This document shows positions 52,360 through 61,948 of a DNA stretch of 64,000 bases, one piece after another. Within the stretch, counting starts at the first letter, position 1. Each line of letters opens with the position of its first letter. The stretch is from Rubrolithibacter sp043763625. GTDB taxonomy: Bacteria; Bacteroidota; Bacteroidia; Sphingobacteriales; Sphingobacteriaceae. A program made the position numbers and the translations under genes. The stretch spans positions 1 through 64,000 of the forward strand of contig JAYULL010000171.1 in the NCBI GenBank assembly GCA_043763625.1, written 5' to 3'. Under the pieces are notes generated by a model, which saw only the letters and a list, made by a program, of their open reading frames with translations, had not been told where the DNA came from and ran no database searches.

Positions 52360-54912
52360 ATGGAAGCTAAATTTTCACCACGCGTTAAAGACGTAATTTC
52401 TTACAGCAGGGAAGAAGCGTTGCGATTGGGACACGACTACATTGGTACTGAGCATTTGCTGCTTGGCCTTATCCGCGAAGGAGACGGCATGGCAATCAAA
52501 ATACTTAAAGCATTAGGTGTTGATACTGTTCGTTTACGCCGGTCTATAGAAGACGCTGTGAAAGGCACATCAAGCACTACTGTAAATTTGGGAAATATCC
52601 CACTTACTAAACAAGCCGAAAAGGTTTTAAAAATCACATACTTAGAAGCCAAAATATTTAAAAGTGATGTAATTGGAACAGAACATTTATTGCTGTCGAT
52701 TTTAAGGGACGACGATAACATTGCTTCTCAAATTTTGTTACAATACAACGTTAATTATGACGTGTTTAAAGCTGAAGTAGAACAAAACAAGGAAGGTTTT
52801 AGAGATGAACTCCCCGGTTCTGCTGCCGGAGATGATGATTTTCGTGAAGAAGAATCTTTCAGCCAACCTAAAAAAGTATCAGACATCAAATCTAAAACTC
52901 CGGTGTTGGATAATTTTGGAAGAGATTTAACCAAAGCTGCCGAAGACGGAAAACTTGATCCGATTGTGGGTCGCGAAAAAGAAATTGAGCGTGTTTCGCA
53001 AATTCTCTCTCGTCGTAAAAAGAACAATCCTATTCTAATCGGTGAGCCCGGTGTGGGTAAATCGGCGATCGCCGAGGGGTTAGCTTTAAGAATTGTTCAA
53101 CGCAAAGTATCACGGGTATTGTTTAACAAACGCGTTGTTACACTTGATTTAGCATCTTTAGTAGCGGGAACAAAGTACCGCGGGCAGTTTGAAGAGCGAA
53201 TGAAAGCCGTAATGAACGAGCTTGAAAAATCGCCTGATGTTATTCTTTTTATTGATGAGATCCACACTATAGTAGGTGCCGGGGGTGCTTCCGGTTCCCT
53301 CGACGCATCCAACATGTTTAAACCTGCACTTGCCCGGGGGGAAATACAATGCATCGGTGCCACTACTCTGGACGAATACCGCCAGTATATTGAAAAAGAC
53401 GGGGCTTTAGATCGCCGGTTCCAAAAGGTAATGGTAGAACCTGCTTCTCCGGTTGAGACTATTGAAATTCTTAACAGAATTAAAGAGAAGTATGAAGAGC
53501 ATCATGGGGTAACTTATACCAACGAAGCCATCCTTGCCTGCGTTTCTTTAACTTCTCGATACATTACCGACCGGTTTTTGCCGGATAAGGCTATTGATGC
53601 ACTGGATGAATCGGGTTCCCGAGTTCATTTAACTAACATTCACGTTCCTCAAAATATTCTCGAGATAGAACAAAAAATTGAGGAGATAAAAGTTGAAAAA
53701 AATCGTGTAGTACGAAGCCAGAAATACGAAGAAGCTGCTAAACTTCGCGATACAGAAAAACATTTGCTCGAGGAACTAGAACGTGCCAAAACAGAATGGG
53801 AAGCCGAAACTAAAACTAAACGCTATACCGTTTCGGAAGATAACGTTGCAGAGGTTGTTTCAATGATGACAGGGATACCCGTACAACGGGTCGGTCAATC
53901 CGATAGTCAAAAGCTTTTGGCAATGAATGAAACGATCGGTGGAAAAATCATTGGCCAAGAAGAAGCGATCAAGAAACTTACAAAGGCAATTCAGCGTACT
54001 CGTGCCGGATTGAAAGATCCGAAAAAGCCTATCGGTTCGTTCATTTTCTTAGGCCCTACCGGTGTAGGTAAAACAGAACTTGCAAAGGAATTGGCTCGTT
54101 TTATGTTCGACAGCGATGAAGCCCTAATTCAAATTGACATGAGCGAATACATGGAAAAATTTGCAGTGTCGAGATTAGTGGGAGCGCCTCCGGGATATGT
54201 AGGTTACGAAGAAGGCGGTCAGTTAACAGAAAAAGTTCGCAGAAAGCCATATGCAGTAGTATTGTTGGATGAAATTGAAAAAGCTCATCCAGATGTGTTC
54301 AATATTTTGCTTCAAGTTTTAGATGAAGGACAATTAACCGACAGTTTGGGCCGCAAGGTAGATTTTAGAAATACGATCGTAATCATGACCTCTAATATCG
54401 GAGCGAGACAGTTGAAAGATTTCGGCCAAGGAGTAGGTTTTACAACATCTGCTAAAGCAATACAAGCCGATACTCATTCAAGAGGGGTGATCGAGAATGC
54501 GCTGAAACGTGCATTTGCCCCTGAATTTTTGAATCGTATTGATGATGTTATAGTATTTAATTCTCTGAGTAAGGAGAATATATTTAAAATTATTGATATT
54601 GAACTGCACGCTTTATTTTCGCGAGTACAGAGCTTAGGATATGATGTTGTCTTAACGGATGCAGCTAAAGAATTTATCGCCGAGAAAGGATACGACTCGC
54701 AGTTTGGAGCTCGTCCCTTGAAAAGGGCAATTCAGAAATATCTTGAAGATCCTATTGCCGAAGAAATCCTTAAAGGCGAACTTACCGATGGTGATACAAT
54801 GGAAGTTGATTATGATACTGAATCGGGAGAGATAAAAATAGCCGGGAAGGTTAAAGGAAAGAAAAAGAAAGAAGCAAAACTCCCCGACAGCCCTGAGAAA
54901 AAAGAAGAGTAA
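52360..54912 (+). CDS. clpC: ATP-dependent Clp protease ATP-binding subunit (ClpC-like)
   Basis: 850 residues. Two Clp_N repeats (~5-145) start FSPRVKDVISYSREEA. The first AAA+ domain has GEPGVGKS (228-235) and LFIDEIHTIVGAGGASGSLD. The UVR-like region is YEEAAKLRDTEKHLLEELE. The second AAA+ domain has GPTGVGKT (565-572) and VVLLDEIEKAHPDVFNILLQ. It unfolds substrates for ClpP. A Lys/Glu-rich tail ends the protein, followed by a clear terminator. A purine-rich ribosome site (GAAGAAAGG) precedes the ATG. Confidence 0.95.
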   Translation: MEAKFSPRVKDVISYSREEALRLGHDYIGTEHLLLGLIREGDGMAIKILKALGVDTVRLRRSIEDAVKGTSSTTVNLGNIPLTKQAEKVLKITYLEAKIFKSDVIGTEHLLLSILRDDDNIASQILLQYNVNYDVFKAEVEQNKEGFRDELPGSAAGDDDFREEESFSQPKKVSDIKSKTPVLDNFGRDLTKAAEDGKLDPIVGREKEIERVSQILSRRKKNNPILIGEPGVGKSAIAEGLALRIVQRKVSRVLFNKRVVTLDLASLVAGTKYRGQFEERMKAVMNELEKSPDVILFIDEIHTIVGAGGASGSLDASNMFKPALARGEIQCIGATTLDEYRQYIEKDGALDRRFQKVMVEPASPVETIEILNRIKEKYEEHHGVTYTNEAILACVSLTSRYITDRFLPDKAIDALDESGSRVHLTNIHVPQNILEIEQKIEEIKVEKNRVVRSQKYEEAAKLRDTEKHLLEELERAKTEWEAETKTKRYTVSEDNVAEVVSMMTGIPVQRVGQSDSQKLLAMNETIGGKIIGQEEAIKKLTKAIQRTRAGLKDPKKPIGSFIFLGPTGVGKTELAKELARFMFDSDEALIQIDMSEYMEKFAVSRLVGAPPGYVGYEEGGQLTEKVRRKPYAVVLLDEIEKAHPDVFNILLQVLDEGQLTDSLGRKVDFRNTIVIMTSNIGARQLKDFGQGVGFTTSAKAIQADTHSRGVIENALKRAFAPEFLNRIDDVIVFNSLSKENIFKIIDIELHALFSRVQSLGYDVVLTDAAKEFIAEKGYDSQFGARPLKRAIQKYLEDPIAEEILKGELTDGDTMEVDYDTESGEIKIAGKVKGKKKKEAKLPDSPEKKEE

Positions 54913-54942
54913 TTGTAAATAAGTTTATAATTTATTTTAAAT

Positions 54943-54973
54943 GGTGGTGAGGGTTTTTCTTCACCACCGTTTT
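54943..54973 (+). terminator. Rho-independent terminator of clpC
   Basis: GGTGGTGA pairs with TCACCACC around GGGTTTTTCT, followed by GTTTTTG. It lies 30 bases after the stop. Confidence 0.8.
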
Positions 54974-55067
54974 TGTTTACGAGTCTTGCTCTGAAAAACA
55001 CTGTAAATAGTATTATCTTATCAACTAAGCATTAGCGGGATCGGAATATCATAGGCGCACATAAAAA

Positions 55068-55095
55068 ACAAAAACCCCATGCTTTAACATGAGGT
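55068..55095 (-). terminator. Terminator of the tat genes
   Basis: On the minus strand CCTCATG pairs with CATGGGG (one wobble) around TTAAAG, followed by a T-rich run (TTTTTGTTTTTT). Confidence 0.65.
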
Positions 55096-55119
55096 GAATT
55101 CTTTTTGGAGAAAAATAAT

Positions 55120-55314
55120 TTAAGGCCTTTTTATTTCCTCGTCTGCGCTAAGCGGCTTATCCGGATTTTGAGAATCTTTAAACTCTTTTACTCCTTTACC
55201 TAATCCTCGCATTAATTCAGGAATTTTCTTTCCGCCGAATAAAAGCAAAAGAGCAACTATAATAAGGATAATTTCGGGGCCGCCTAATCCGGCAAGTAAG
55301 ATTGTATTTACCAT
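55120..55314 (-). CDS. tatA: Twin-arginine translocase TatA/E
   Basis: A 64-residue protein with one N-terminal membrane helix (GGPEIILIIVALLLLFGGKK) and an amphipathic helix (IPELMRGLGKGVKEFKDSQN), the exact TatA layout. It is 11 bases downstream of a longer paralogue. The twin-Arg signal of the oxidoreductase at 25.4 kb shows that this pathway has likely clients. Confidence 0.94.
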   Translation of the reverse strand: MVNTILLAGLGGPEIILIIVALLLLFGGKKIPELMRGLGKGVKEFKDSQNPDKPLSADEEIKRP

Positions 55315-55325
55315 GTTTAATCTGT

Positions 55326-55796
55326 TTATGCCCGATTGGTTACAGGCGGGTTAATTTTTTCTGATTCAGGTTCTTGTGATAAAGTTTCGGTCTTAACGGG
55401 TTCCGGAATATCTACGTTCGCTTCTGCATGTTCATGTTCTTCTGCAAAGATAGAAGCTTTTGGATCTATCGGTTCAGAGTTTACCGGAGGTGCATAGTAA
55501 TGATGATAAGGATCAGAATAAGAACTTGTTTCTCCTGTGGTTTGCGGAAGTTCAGGTTGTTTAAAAGTATGCTCATGCTCAGTATCTACCTTCAAATCTT
55601 CTTGAACCTGATTAATACTATTGTGAATTTCCCGCTTTACTCCTTCAGACGCATCCTTAAATTCCCGAATTCCCTTCCCTAAACCACGGGCCAGTTCCGG
55701 CAGCTTCTTTCCGCCAAACAAAAAAAGTGCAGCCCCCAAAATCAACATCATTTCAGGAGTGCCGATGTTAAGAAATAACAAGGTTGAATGTTGCAT
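55326..55796 (-). CDS. TatA/B-like translocase component with long tail
   Basis: A paralogue of the neighbouring TatA: membrane helix GTPEMMLILGAALFLFGGKK and amphipathic helix LPELARGLGKGIREFKDASE. A ~100-residue C-terminal tail rich in His, Glu and Pro follows (EHEHTFKQ, YHHYYAPP, EEHEHAEAN), with no known fold. It may be the TatB role or a second TatA; the sequence cannot decide. Both genes lie at the end of the EnvC operon. Confidence 0.88.
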   Translation of the reverse strand: MQHSTLLFLNIGTPEMMLILGAALFLFGGKKLPELARGLGKGIREFKDASEGVKREIHNSINQVQEDLKVDTEHEHTFKQPELPQTTGETSSYSDPYHHYYAPPVNSEPIDPKASIFAEEHEHAEANVDIPEPVKTETLSQEPESEKINPPVTNRA

Positions 55797-55852
55797 TATT
55801 ACTTTTTATTGAAGTTTACAAATATACGGAAATTTAAATCCGGCGGATTTAT

Positions 55853-57118
55853 TTAATTTGCCAACCAGCTCTCCGGGTTCATTGGTGCCGCTCCTTTTCT
55901 TATTTCAAAATGAAGCTGTGTTGCTCCATCATTCGGGTCAGTTAAAACCGTTCCCAAATTCTGCTTAATACTTACCTTTTGCCCTTTAGATACATTAACA
56001 GCTTTTAAATTTGAATATACTGTAAAGTATTCGCCGTGTCTTATCAAAACCGCATACATACCTCCAATGTTTTGAACAGTGCTTACATCGCCGGAAAAAA
56101 CTGCCCGAACCGCGGCGCCATCGGCTGTTCTGATATCTACACCGTTATTTTCTACAGTAACATTTACACCATAGCCGTGGTTACCGAATCGCTCAACAAT
56201 TGTACCTACTGCCACCGGCCAAGGCAGATTTCCGCGACTCCCTAAAAAGTCGGACGATAATTTAGCAGATTCCGGCGTGGCCGACAAAATACTTGATCCT
56301 CGGGCCAAAGGCTTTGCACCCGGCGTTTCCCTATTTTCGGCTTTTGCTTTCGCAACAGCTTCTCGAGCTTCTTGTTCTGCTCGCCGGCGTGCTTCTTCTA
56401 TTTCTTTGGCGATGGCATTTTGGATCGCCCGGTTTACCCGTGCATCCTCTTTTTGTTTCCGGGTAAGCTCTCGTTTAAGCTGCTTCTCTTGTTTACTAAG
56501 CGAACTTAATACAGTAGCTTGGTTGTTCTTTTCTTTACCTAAAGTCTGTTTCTCCTTTTCCTGATCTCTAAGCAAATTACTTTTTTCACGTTTGTTACGG
56601 TCAAGCTCTACTATCTTTATTCCCAGTTCTTTCTGAGTTTCCTGAATGTATTGTGCTTGCTTTTGCCGGTATTTACCAAATTGCTGCAAGTATTTTAATC
56701 GCTTATAGCCTTGATTAAAGTCTTTAGAAGCAAATACAAACATCAACTTACCGTAAACACTTTGATTACGAAAGGCGAATAAAACCATCGCGGCATATTC
56801 TTTTTTAAGCTTATTTAACTGTTCCTGTAAAGAGTGAACAGTATTGGTGTTCTCCGAAATCTGATTATCCAATAAGCGAACTTCTGAGTTGATAGTATTA
56901 ATCTTTGCTTCGCGAAGGCGGATTTGTGCATTTAGGGCATTAATCTGTTTTAACGATAACCTTTTGATGCTTGAAGTTTGCGACAAACTTTTGCGAATCA
57001 TTTCAATCTCCCGCGAAAGCGCTTCTTTTCTTCGTCTAAGTTCGGCGCTGTTTTGCGCAAATGCTTGAGTGCAAAAGCAAAGAATAAAAACGAGAAGAAC
57101 TGCTTTAAAAAATCTCAT
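55853..57118 (-). CDS. EnvC-like murein hydrolase activator (M23 domain)
   Basis: I take the ATG at 57118 (MRFFKAVLLVFILCFCTQAF), where a signal peptide starts. Residues ~25-245 form a long coiled coil; the C-terminal LytM/M23 domain (~305-421) follows. Of the usual zinc residues the first His is replaced (NNGVDI instead of HxGxD-like) and the HxH is replaced by YSNL; only LHFEIR remains. The enzyme is therefore probably inactive and acts as an activator of amidases, as EnvC does. It sits in a conserved operon with dut and a TPR protein. Confidence 0.88.
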   Translation of the reverse strand: MRFFKAVLLVFILCFCTQAFAQNSAELRRRKEALSREIEMIRKSLSQTSSIKRLSLKQINALNAQIRLREAKINTINSEVRLLDNQISENTNTVHSLQEQLNKLKKEYAAMVLFAFRNQSVYGKLMFVFASKDFNQGYKRLKYLQQFGKYRQKQAQYIQETQKELGIKIVELDRNKREKSNLLRDQEKEKQTLGKEKNNQATVLSSLSKQEKQLKRELTRKQKEDARVNRAIQNAIAKEIEEARRRAEQEAREAVAKAKAENRETPGAKPLARGSSILSATPESAKLSSDFLGSRGNLPWPVAVGTIVERFGNHGYGVNVTVENNGVDIRTADGAAVRAVFSGDVSTVQNIGGMYAVLIRHGEYFTVYSNLKAVNVSKGQKVSIKQNLGTVLTDPNDGATQLHFEIRKGAAPMNPESWLAN

Positions 57119-57131
57119 CGGGCGAATACGA

Positions 57132-57920
57132 CTATTTTCTATTCGTGTATTTCTTAGGAATATTGAATGGGAACTCAAGCGATTGGTTTAAAAAAATTTG
57201 GCTGTAATTTAAATTAATTTCCACTTTTTTAGTTCCTGCCTTCGATGATATTTTTACCGTACCCGGGATAATTTGCTCGTTGACTTCAGCAAAATCAGAA
57301 TAGTTAACAACCAAGCTTTGATTTTCCTTTTCGTCTTTTAACCGGGTTTCAGCGACTTTAAAGGCCGAATTGAAATTTATAAGATAGGTTATTTCTTCAA
57401 TCAACCCTGCTAACACCACCTTGTTGTCCACGAAATCCACTTTTGCTTGTTCGCCTGCTAATTCAGGCATATAATTTCCTATCAACAAATTCTGAAGAGT
57501 AGAAAAAGTTATTTGCTTATTAGCATATTGATAAATAAAACTAAAAGGCTCGGATACATAAACATCGCGAAAACGACTAAACATTCTCAAACTGTCCGGA
57601 GTTATTAAAATTCGTGCCACCTCTACTCCAACACTCGCCGAAATCCAAATGATTTTGTCTTTCTGCATTCTGATGTTTAATGTAACATCATTATCCTTTT
57701 CATCAATTAAAAGTTTTGCTTTAGCTTTAAGCGACAAAGTATTGAATACTGTTTGCTTTGCGCTAATATTTCTTAACAAATCTTCTCGCGAAAATGCCGG
57801 CTTCTCTGTAGCAGCCGCTTGAGGTAAAACCGGCACCACTATAGCCTTTTTGGTTTTACAAGCCGTAAAAGTAAGCACCGCAAGCAGTAAAACTATTTTA
57901 TTCGAAATACTTCCTCTCAT
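57132..57920 (-). CDS. DUF4292 lipoprotein
   Basis: A 262-residue lipoprotein (signal SNKIVLLLAVLTFTAC, lipobox FTAC). The body has alternating strands (TLSLKAKAKLLIDEKDNDVT, IWISASVGVEVARILITPDS), fitting the LolA/LolB-like beta structure assumed for DUF4292. It overlaps the TPR gene by 23 bases and is 13 bases upstream of envC, so the three are co-transcribed. The role may be lipoprotein handling in the outer membrane, by inference. Confidence 0.85.
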   Translation of the reverse strand: MRGSISNKIVLLLAVLTFTACKTKKAIVVPVLPQAAATEKPAFSREDLLRNISAKQTVFNTLSLKAKAKLLIDEKDNDVTLNIRMQKDKIIWISASVGVEVARILITPDSLRMFSRFRDVYVSEPFSFIYQYANKQITFSTLQNLLIGNYMPELAGEQAKVDFVDNKVVLAGLIEEITYLINFNSAFKVAETRLKDEKENQSLVVNYSDFAEVNEQIIPGTVKISSKAGTKKVEINLNYSQIFLNQSLEFPFNIPKKYTNRK

Positions 57921-59619
57921 TAATCTTTTTCTCTAGAATTTTAGAACCGGGGCCTGCTTGTTTGGCTTTTTGCCATTGTAATACAGCTTTATCAACTTCG
58001 CCTAAACCGAAAAGAATATCGCCGTAATGTTCCACTTGAGTGGGATTATTTTTATCCTTGCTTATCGCTTTTTCCATCCAAAGCCTTGCCTCCGCATACT
58101 TTTTTTGCTTAAATAAGATCCAAGCATAAGTGTCTTGAAAAGAGGCATTACCCGGATCGAGTTCGTTCGACCTTTTAGACATTTTTTCTGCCCTTTCAAT
58201 TTTCTCACCCCTTAACGATAAATAGTAGGCATAATTGTTTAACGCATAAATATTATCAGGCGATATCTCAAGAGCTTTTTCATAAGCTTGGTCTGATTCC
58301 GAATGTTTCTTTACTGCGTTGTAGGCATCTCCCAAGCTCGAATAAATTTGACCCTGCAAAGCATTATCTTTTCCGGAAAGACTTAATGCATCCTTGAGAT
58401 ACGATATTGACTGTTCATGCTTTTGAGTTTGGATATATGCTAAAGCCGTAAGAAAATACAGGTTACCTTGGTTTGGGAAAACAGTAAGGGCTTCTTCACC
58501 GTCTTTAGCTGCTTCTACGGGTTGGTTCAAGCTAAGCTCTATATTTATCAACTGCTCCCAAATTAAATAGACTTGACTGTTTAATTCCAGAGCCTTCTTG
58601 TACGAAGCCTTTGCTTCTTGCAACTTTCTTTGCTGAAACAAAACGTCGCCATAAATTGCGAATGCTTTTGCTTCTTGCGGATGGGCTTTAACCAGCAGCG
58701 ATGAAAGTTCTTCAGCTTTCGCTCTGATTTCGGGCTTTTCGAACTGAGGAAAATAGGAAAGCAGCGTTTTAACCTTAGTATCAATATCCATATCCGGATT
58801 ACCGAAAACTTCTTTTTGTTCCACAAAAGCATCAATGTTTTTTCCGGCAGCAGTATAAATATTGGCAAGCGAAGCACGAATTTCTACATTATCGGGATCT
58901 TTAGTTTTAGCCTGCTCTAATATTTGCAGTGCCTTCTTGTCATTTTTTTGCCGGTGATACAGATCGGATAAAAGCAGGTAATCTTTAACCTGAGCAGAGT
59001 TATATTTTACGCTTTCTTCCAGTTCTACTATCACCTTATCAAATTTCCCTTGTTTTAAATTGATGCGCCTCCGGGCTTCAACTAAATCGTTGCCGGTGCC
59101 GAATTCTTTTTCTATGTTATCATATAGGCTTAATGCTTCTTTGTACTTATTTTGCAATTGAAGAACATTTGCCCGATCAAAATAATAGTCCGCCTTGCCG
59201 GGCGAAATCTTGATCAACTCATTAAACACCAACTGCAAATCCTCCCATTTGTCGCCACGTTTATAAATGTCGGCTAACAAAAGCCAATACCACTCGTTTT
59301 CCGGCTCAACAGTAACCGCCTTGCGAGCAAAAGTCTCGGCTTCGCTTTCTTTTTCTTTACTGTGGTAAAGGTTGGCGAGTTCAAACAAAGCTGCGTCGTT
59401 TCTTCCGTCTATAGCTACAGCTTCTGCAAACAGTTCGCCGGCTCTGTCAGAATTTTGATTAATTTTTGCTTTTATTCCCTCGAAAAAAAGCTCTTGAACT
59501 CGTAAACTATCCGCTGTAGTCAGTACTCTTCCGGCAACAATTACGGCCGTTGTTTTAGACTTCTTTTGCGAGAAAGCCGCCACCGGAACCATTAATAAAA
59601 AGAGTAGTGTATTACGCAT
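57898..59619 (-). CDS. Secreted TPR protein
   Basis: A signal peptide (MRNTLLFLLMVPVAAFSQ) is followed by about 14 TPR units over ~550 residues, with consensus blocks such as DAALFELANLYHSKEKESEA and NIYALNNYAYYLSLRGEKIE. It is coupled to the lipoprotein gene by a 23-base overlap and follows dut by 2 bases. It is probably a periplasmic scaffold. Confidence 0.85.
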   Translation of the reverse strand: MRNTLLFLLMVPVAAFSQKKSKTTAVIVAGRVLTTADSLRVQELFFEGIKAKINQNSDRAGELFAEAVAIDGRNDAALFELANLYHSKEKESEAETFARKAVTVEPENEWYWLLLADIYKRGDKWEDLQLVFNELIKISPGKADYYFDRANVLQLQNKYKEALSLYDNIEKEFGTGNDLVEARRRINLKQGKFDKVIVELEESVKYNSAQVKDYLLLSDLYHRQKNDKKALQILEQAKTKDPDNVEIRASLANIYTAAGKNIDAFVEQKEVFGNPDMDIDTKVKTLLSYFPQFEKPEIRAKAEELSSLLVKAHPQEAKAFAIYGDVLFQQRKLQEAKASYKKALELNSQVYLIWEQLINIELSLNQPVEAAKDGEEALTVFPNQGNLYFLTALAYIQTQKHEQSISYLKDALSLSGKDNALQGQIYSSLGDAYNAVKKHSESDQAYEKALEISPDNIYALNNYAYYLSLRGEKIERAEKMSKRSNELDPGNASFQDTYAWILFKQKKYAEARLWMEKAISKDKNNPTQVEHYGDILFGLGEVDKAVLQWQKAKQAGPGSKILEKKINERKYFE

Positions 59620-59621
59620 AT

Positions 59622-60056
59622 TTAAACCCCTGTGTGTCCGTACCCTCCGGCACCGCGAACTGTTTCCCCTAATAATTCAACCTCTTCCCATCCTATTTGT
59701 TCGTGTTTGGAGATAATCATTTGGGCGATGCGATCTCCGTTTTTAATAATAAAATCGGCATCGGAAAAGTTAATCAACAAAATTTTCAGTTCGCCGCGAT
59801 AATCTGCATCAATCGTTCCGGGAGAATTTAAAACGGTTATTCCATGCTTAAAAGCCAAACCGCTCCGCGGACGAATTTGTGCTTCATATCCGATAGGAAG
59901 CTCTACGAATATTCCGGTAGGAATTAAACGACGTTCTAAAGGTTTAAGTGTTTGTTCGCCTTCCGGCAGATTAGCTCTTAAATCCATTCCGGCTGATGCT
60001 TCAGTTTCGTAGGCCGGTAAAGCATGATTTGATTTATTTATAACTCGGACTTTCAT
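59622..60056 (-). CDS. dut: dUTP diphosphatase
   Basis: A trimeric dUTPase. The five motifs are visible: SAGMDLRANL, PRSGLAFKHG, GTIDADYRGE, NGDRIAQMII and RGAGGYGHTG. At 144 aa it is a normal length. It hydrolyses dUTP to dUMP, keeping uracil out of DNA. Its start overlaps the flippase stop by 4 bases. Confidence 0.96.
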   Translation of the reverse strand: MKVRVINKSNHALPAYETEASAGMDLRANLPEGEQTLKPLERRLIPTGIFVELPIGYEAQIRPRSGLAFKHGITVLNSPGTIDADYRGELKILLINFSDADFIIKNGDRIAQMIISKHEQIGWEEVELLGETVRGAGGYGHTGV

Positions 60057-61555
60057 TTACGTTTTAAAAGCAATTTCAATTCGCTGCGTTCTACAAAGAG
60101 TATTCCGGCCACAAACAAGGTTAAAAGAATATTTCCGGCAATTAGGTTTCCGGCAAAAATTTGAAATGATAGAAATACAATTACTACTGCGACGATTAGA
60201 TACAGCAGATTCTTTTTGAGATTGTAAGGAATGGGGTAATTTTTTTGGCCCAGGATATAGGACAGAACCATCATGCTCGTGTAAGCAATAAGCGAAACCC
60301 AAGCGGCAGCCATGTAGCTGTATTTCGGGATGTAAATAAGATTAAGCACAATAGTTATTATTGCCCCTGCTCCCGAAATGTATAAGCCGTATTTTGTTTG
60401 ATCAGAAAGCTTATACCAAATAGAAAGATTCATGTAAATACCCAAACTCACGTAACCGAAAAGCAGTAGCGGGACCACTCTAAGCCCTGACCAGTATAGC
60501 TGTTGTTGTATCGGATCCTTTCCCCGAATAAAATATTTGAAAATTTCGATATTGGCGGCTATCGCTACAAATATTATAGAAACAACGATAATGAAGTAAT
60601 CCATAATACGGGCATACATTTCGCCCGAATTTTTATTTTTGGCCTGATTAAAAAAGAAGGGTTCGGCACCTAACCGAAAAGCTTGTATAAAAATGTTCAG
60701 GAAAATAGCAATCTTGGCACAGGCCCCGTAGATTCCTACTTGCTGATCAGCAATTTTGGAGGGAAGCAAGTGCCCCAGAAAAATTTTATCTGAGGTTTCA
60801 TTGATAATAAAGGAAAAATTTGCAACCAGAACCGGGAAACTGTAGGCGAGCATTTCGCTTACAAACGGCCAATCGAAGTTTAGCTGAAGCTGCAACATCT
60901 CCGGAAGAAGTATAATAAGGGTGAGTATGTTGGCTACAAGCTGAGCTATAAAAACATATCCCACCCACCCTTCGCGAAAACCGGCAACAAGTGAAGCTCC
61001 GTGCAAATCGTGGTGCAAAATATACGGTATAGCATAAATAAAAATTAAGTTAAGCACCACGTTAATCAGGATATTGAGGAATTTAACAACCGCGTACCTT
61101 CCCGGCCGGCCCTCTGCCCGCAGCTTTGCGAAAGGAATAACAGCCAACGCATCAACAATTAGAATGAAGATAAAATAACGTACATATTGACGGTAATCCG
61201 CTGTCGCTTGAACAGAACCTTGCTGTAGCCACTCGGCGATATCATCAACAAACAAAAAAGTACCGGTAAAAAAAAGCACCGATATAAAAGCTATTGTTAG
61301 AAAAGCGTTGTTAAATACTTTCTGCTTGTTGCCTTCGTATTTATTTAGGTAGCGAAAAAATGTCGTTTCCATCCCGAAAGAAAGCAAGGCATTGAACACG
61401 GAAGCCCAAGTGAACATTTTAGTAAGAATCCCGAAAACGGTAGTAGGATAAACACTTACATAAACGGGGGTTAAAAAGAAGTTAAAAAGGCGGGAAATAA
61501 TAGTACTTAAACCGTAAACGGCAGTTTGCCCGGCAAATTTTTTTAAGGTTGACAA
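60053..61555 (-). CDS. Lipid-linked oligosaccharide flippase (Wzx/MVF-like)
   Basis: A 500-residue membrane protein with about 12-14 helices. It starts MSTLKKFAGQTAVYGLSTII and shows the flippase rhythm (RLFNFFLTPVYVSVYPTTVF, FGILTKMFTWASVFNALLSF). The cargo may be an O-antigen or other polysaccharide precursor. It lies between the acylphosphatase and dut genes. Confidence 0.87.
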   Translation of the reverse strand: MSTLKKFAGQTAVYGLSTIISRLFNFFLTPVYVSVYPTTVFGILTKMFTWASVFNALLSFGMETTFFRYLNKYEGNKQKVFNNAFLTIAFISVLFFTGTFLFVDDIAEWLQQGSVQATADYRQYVRYFIFILIVDALAVIPFAKLRAEGRPGRYAVVKFLNILINVVLNLIFIYAIPYILHHDLHGASLVAGFREGWVGYVFIAQLVANILTLIILLPEMLQLQLNFDWPFVSEMLAYSFPVLVANFSFIINETSDKIFLGHLLPSKIADQQVGIYGACAKIAIFLNIFIQAFRLGAEPFFFNQAKNKNSGEMYARIMDYFIIVVSIIFVAIAANIEIFKYFIRGKDPIQQQLYWSGLRVVPLLLFGYVSLGIYMNLSIWYKLSDQTKYGLYISGAGAIITIVLNLIYIPKYSYMAAAWVSLIAYTSMMVLSYILGQKNYPIPYNLKKNLLYLIVAVVIVFLSFQIFAGNLIAGNILLTLFVAGILFVERSELKLLLKRK

Positions 61556-61577
61556 TGTATAAGATTTCTTTTACCGG

Positions 61578-61862
61578 TTACCACAGTATATTTTTCTTTA
61601 TAACCTCAAAATTACGATAGTTTTTAATTTCTGCTTCTTTGATTTCCACTTTCTCTACCTCCGCCTTTTCAGGGCCTTCGCCGCACCATTCTAAAAATGA
61701 TTCTAAGCCGAAATCGTCACCTTCAGCCTCGATATAGACGGTTCCGTCTTTTTGATTTTTAACAAGTCCTTTCACCCCGAGCTGGTCAGCCACTGCCTTT
61801 GTAGAAGCCCGAAAAAATACTCCCTGAACTTTGCCGTGAACGGTTATGTTAAGATGTTTCAT
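61578..61862 (-). CDS. Acylphosphatase
   Basis: A 94-residue protein. The catalytic Arg/Asn motifs GKVQGVFFRASTKAVADQLG and KGLVKNQKDGTVYIEAEG are present. The start at 61862 (MKHLNITVHG) fits the family; the longer frame adds 46 residues that overlap the upstream gene. It hydrolyses acyl phosphates. Confidence 0.92.
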   Translation of the reverse strand: MKHLNITVHGKVQGVFFRASTKAVADQLGVKGLVKNQKDGTVYIEAEGDDFGLESFLEWCGEGPEKAEVEKVEIKEAEIKNYRNFEVIKKNILW

Positions 61863-61948
61863 GCAGAAAGATGTGAGATATGAGACTTTAAATATGAGAG
61901 CGCCGCTAAATTCATCGGTTGTAATAATTGTTGTTTCATCCCGATAGG

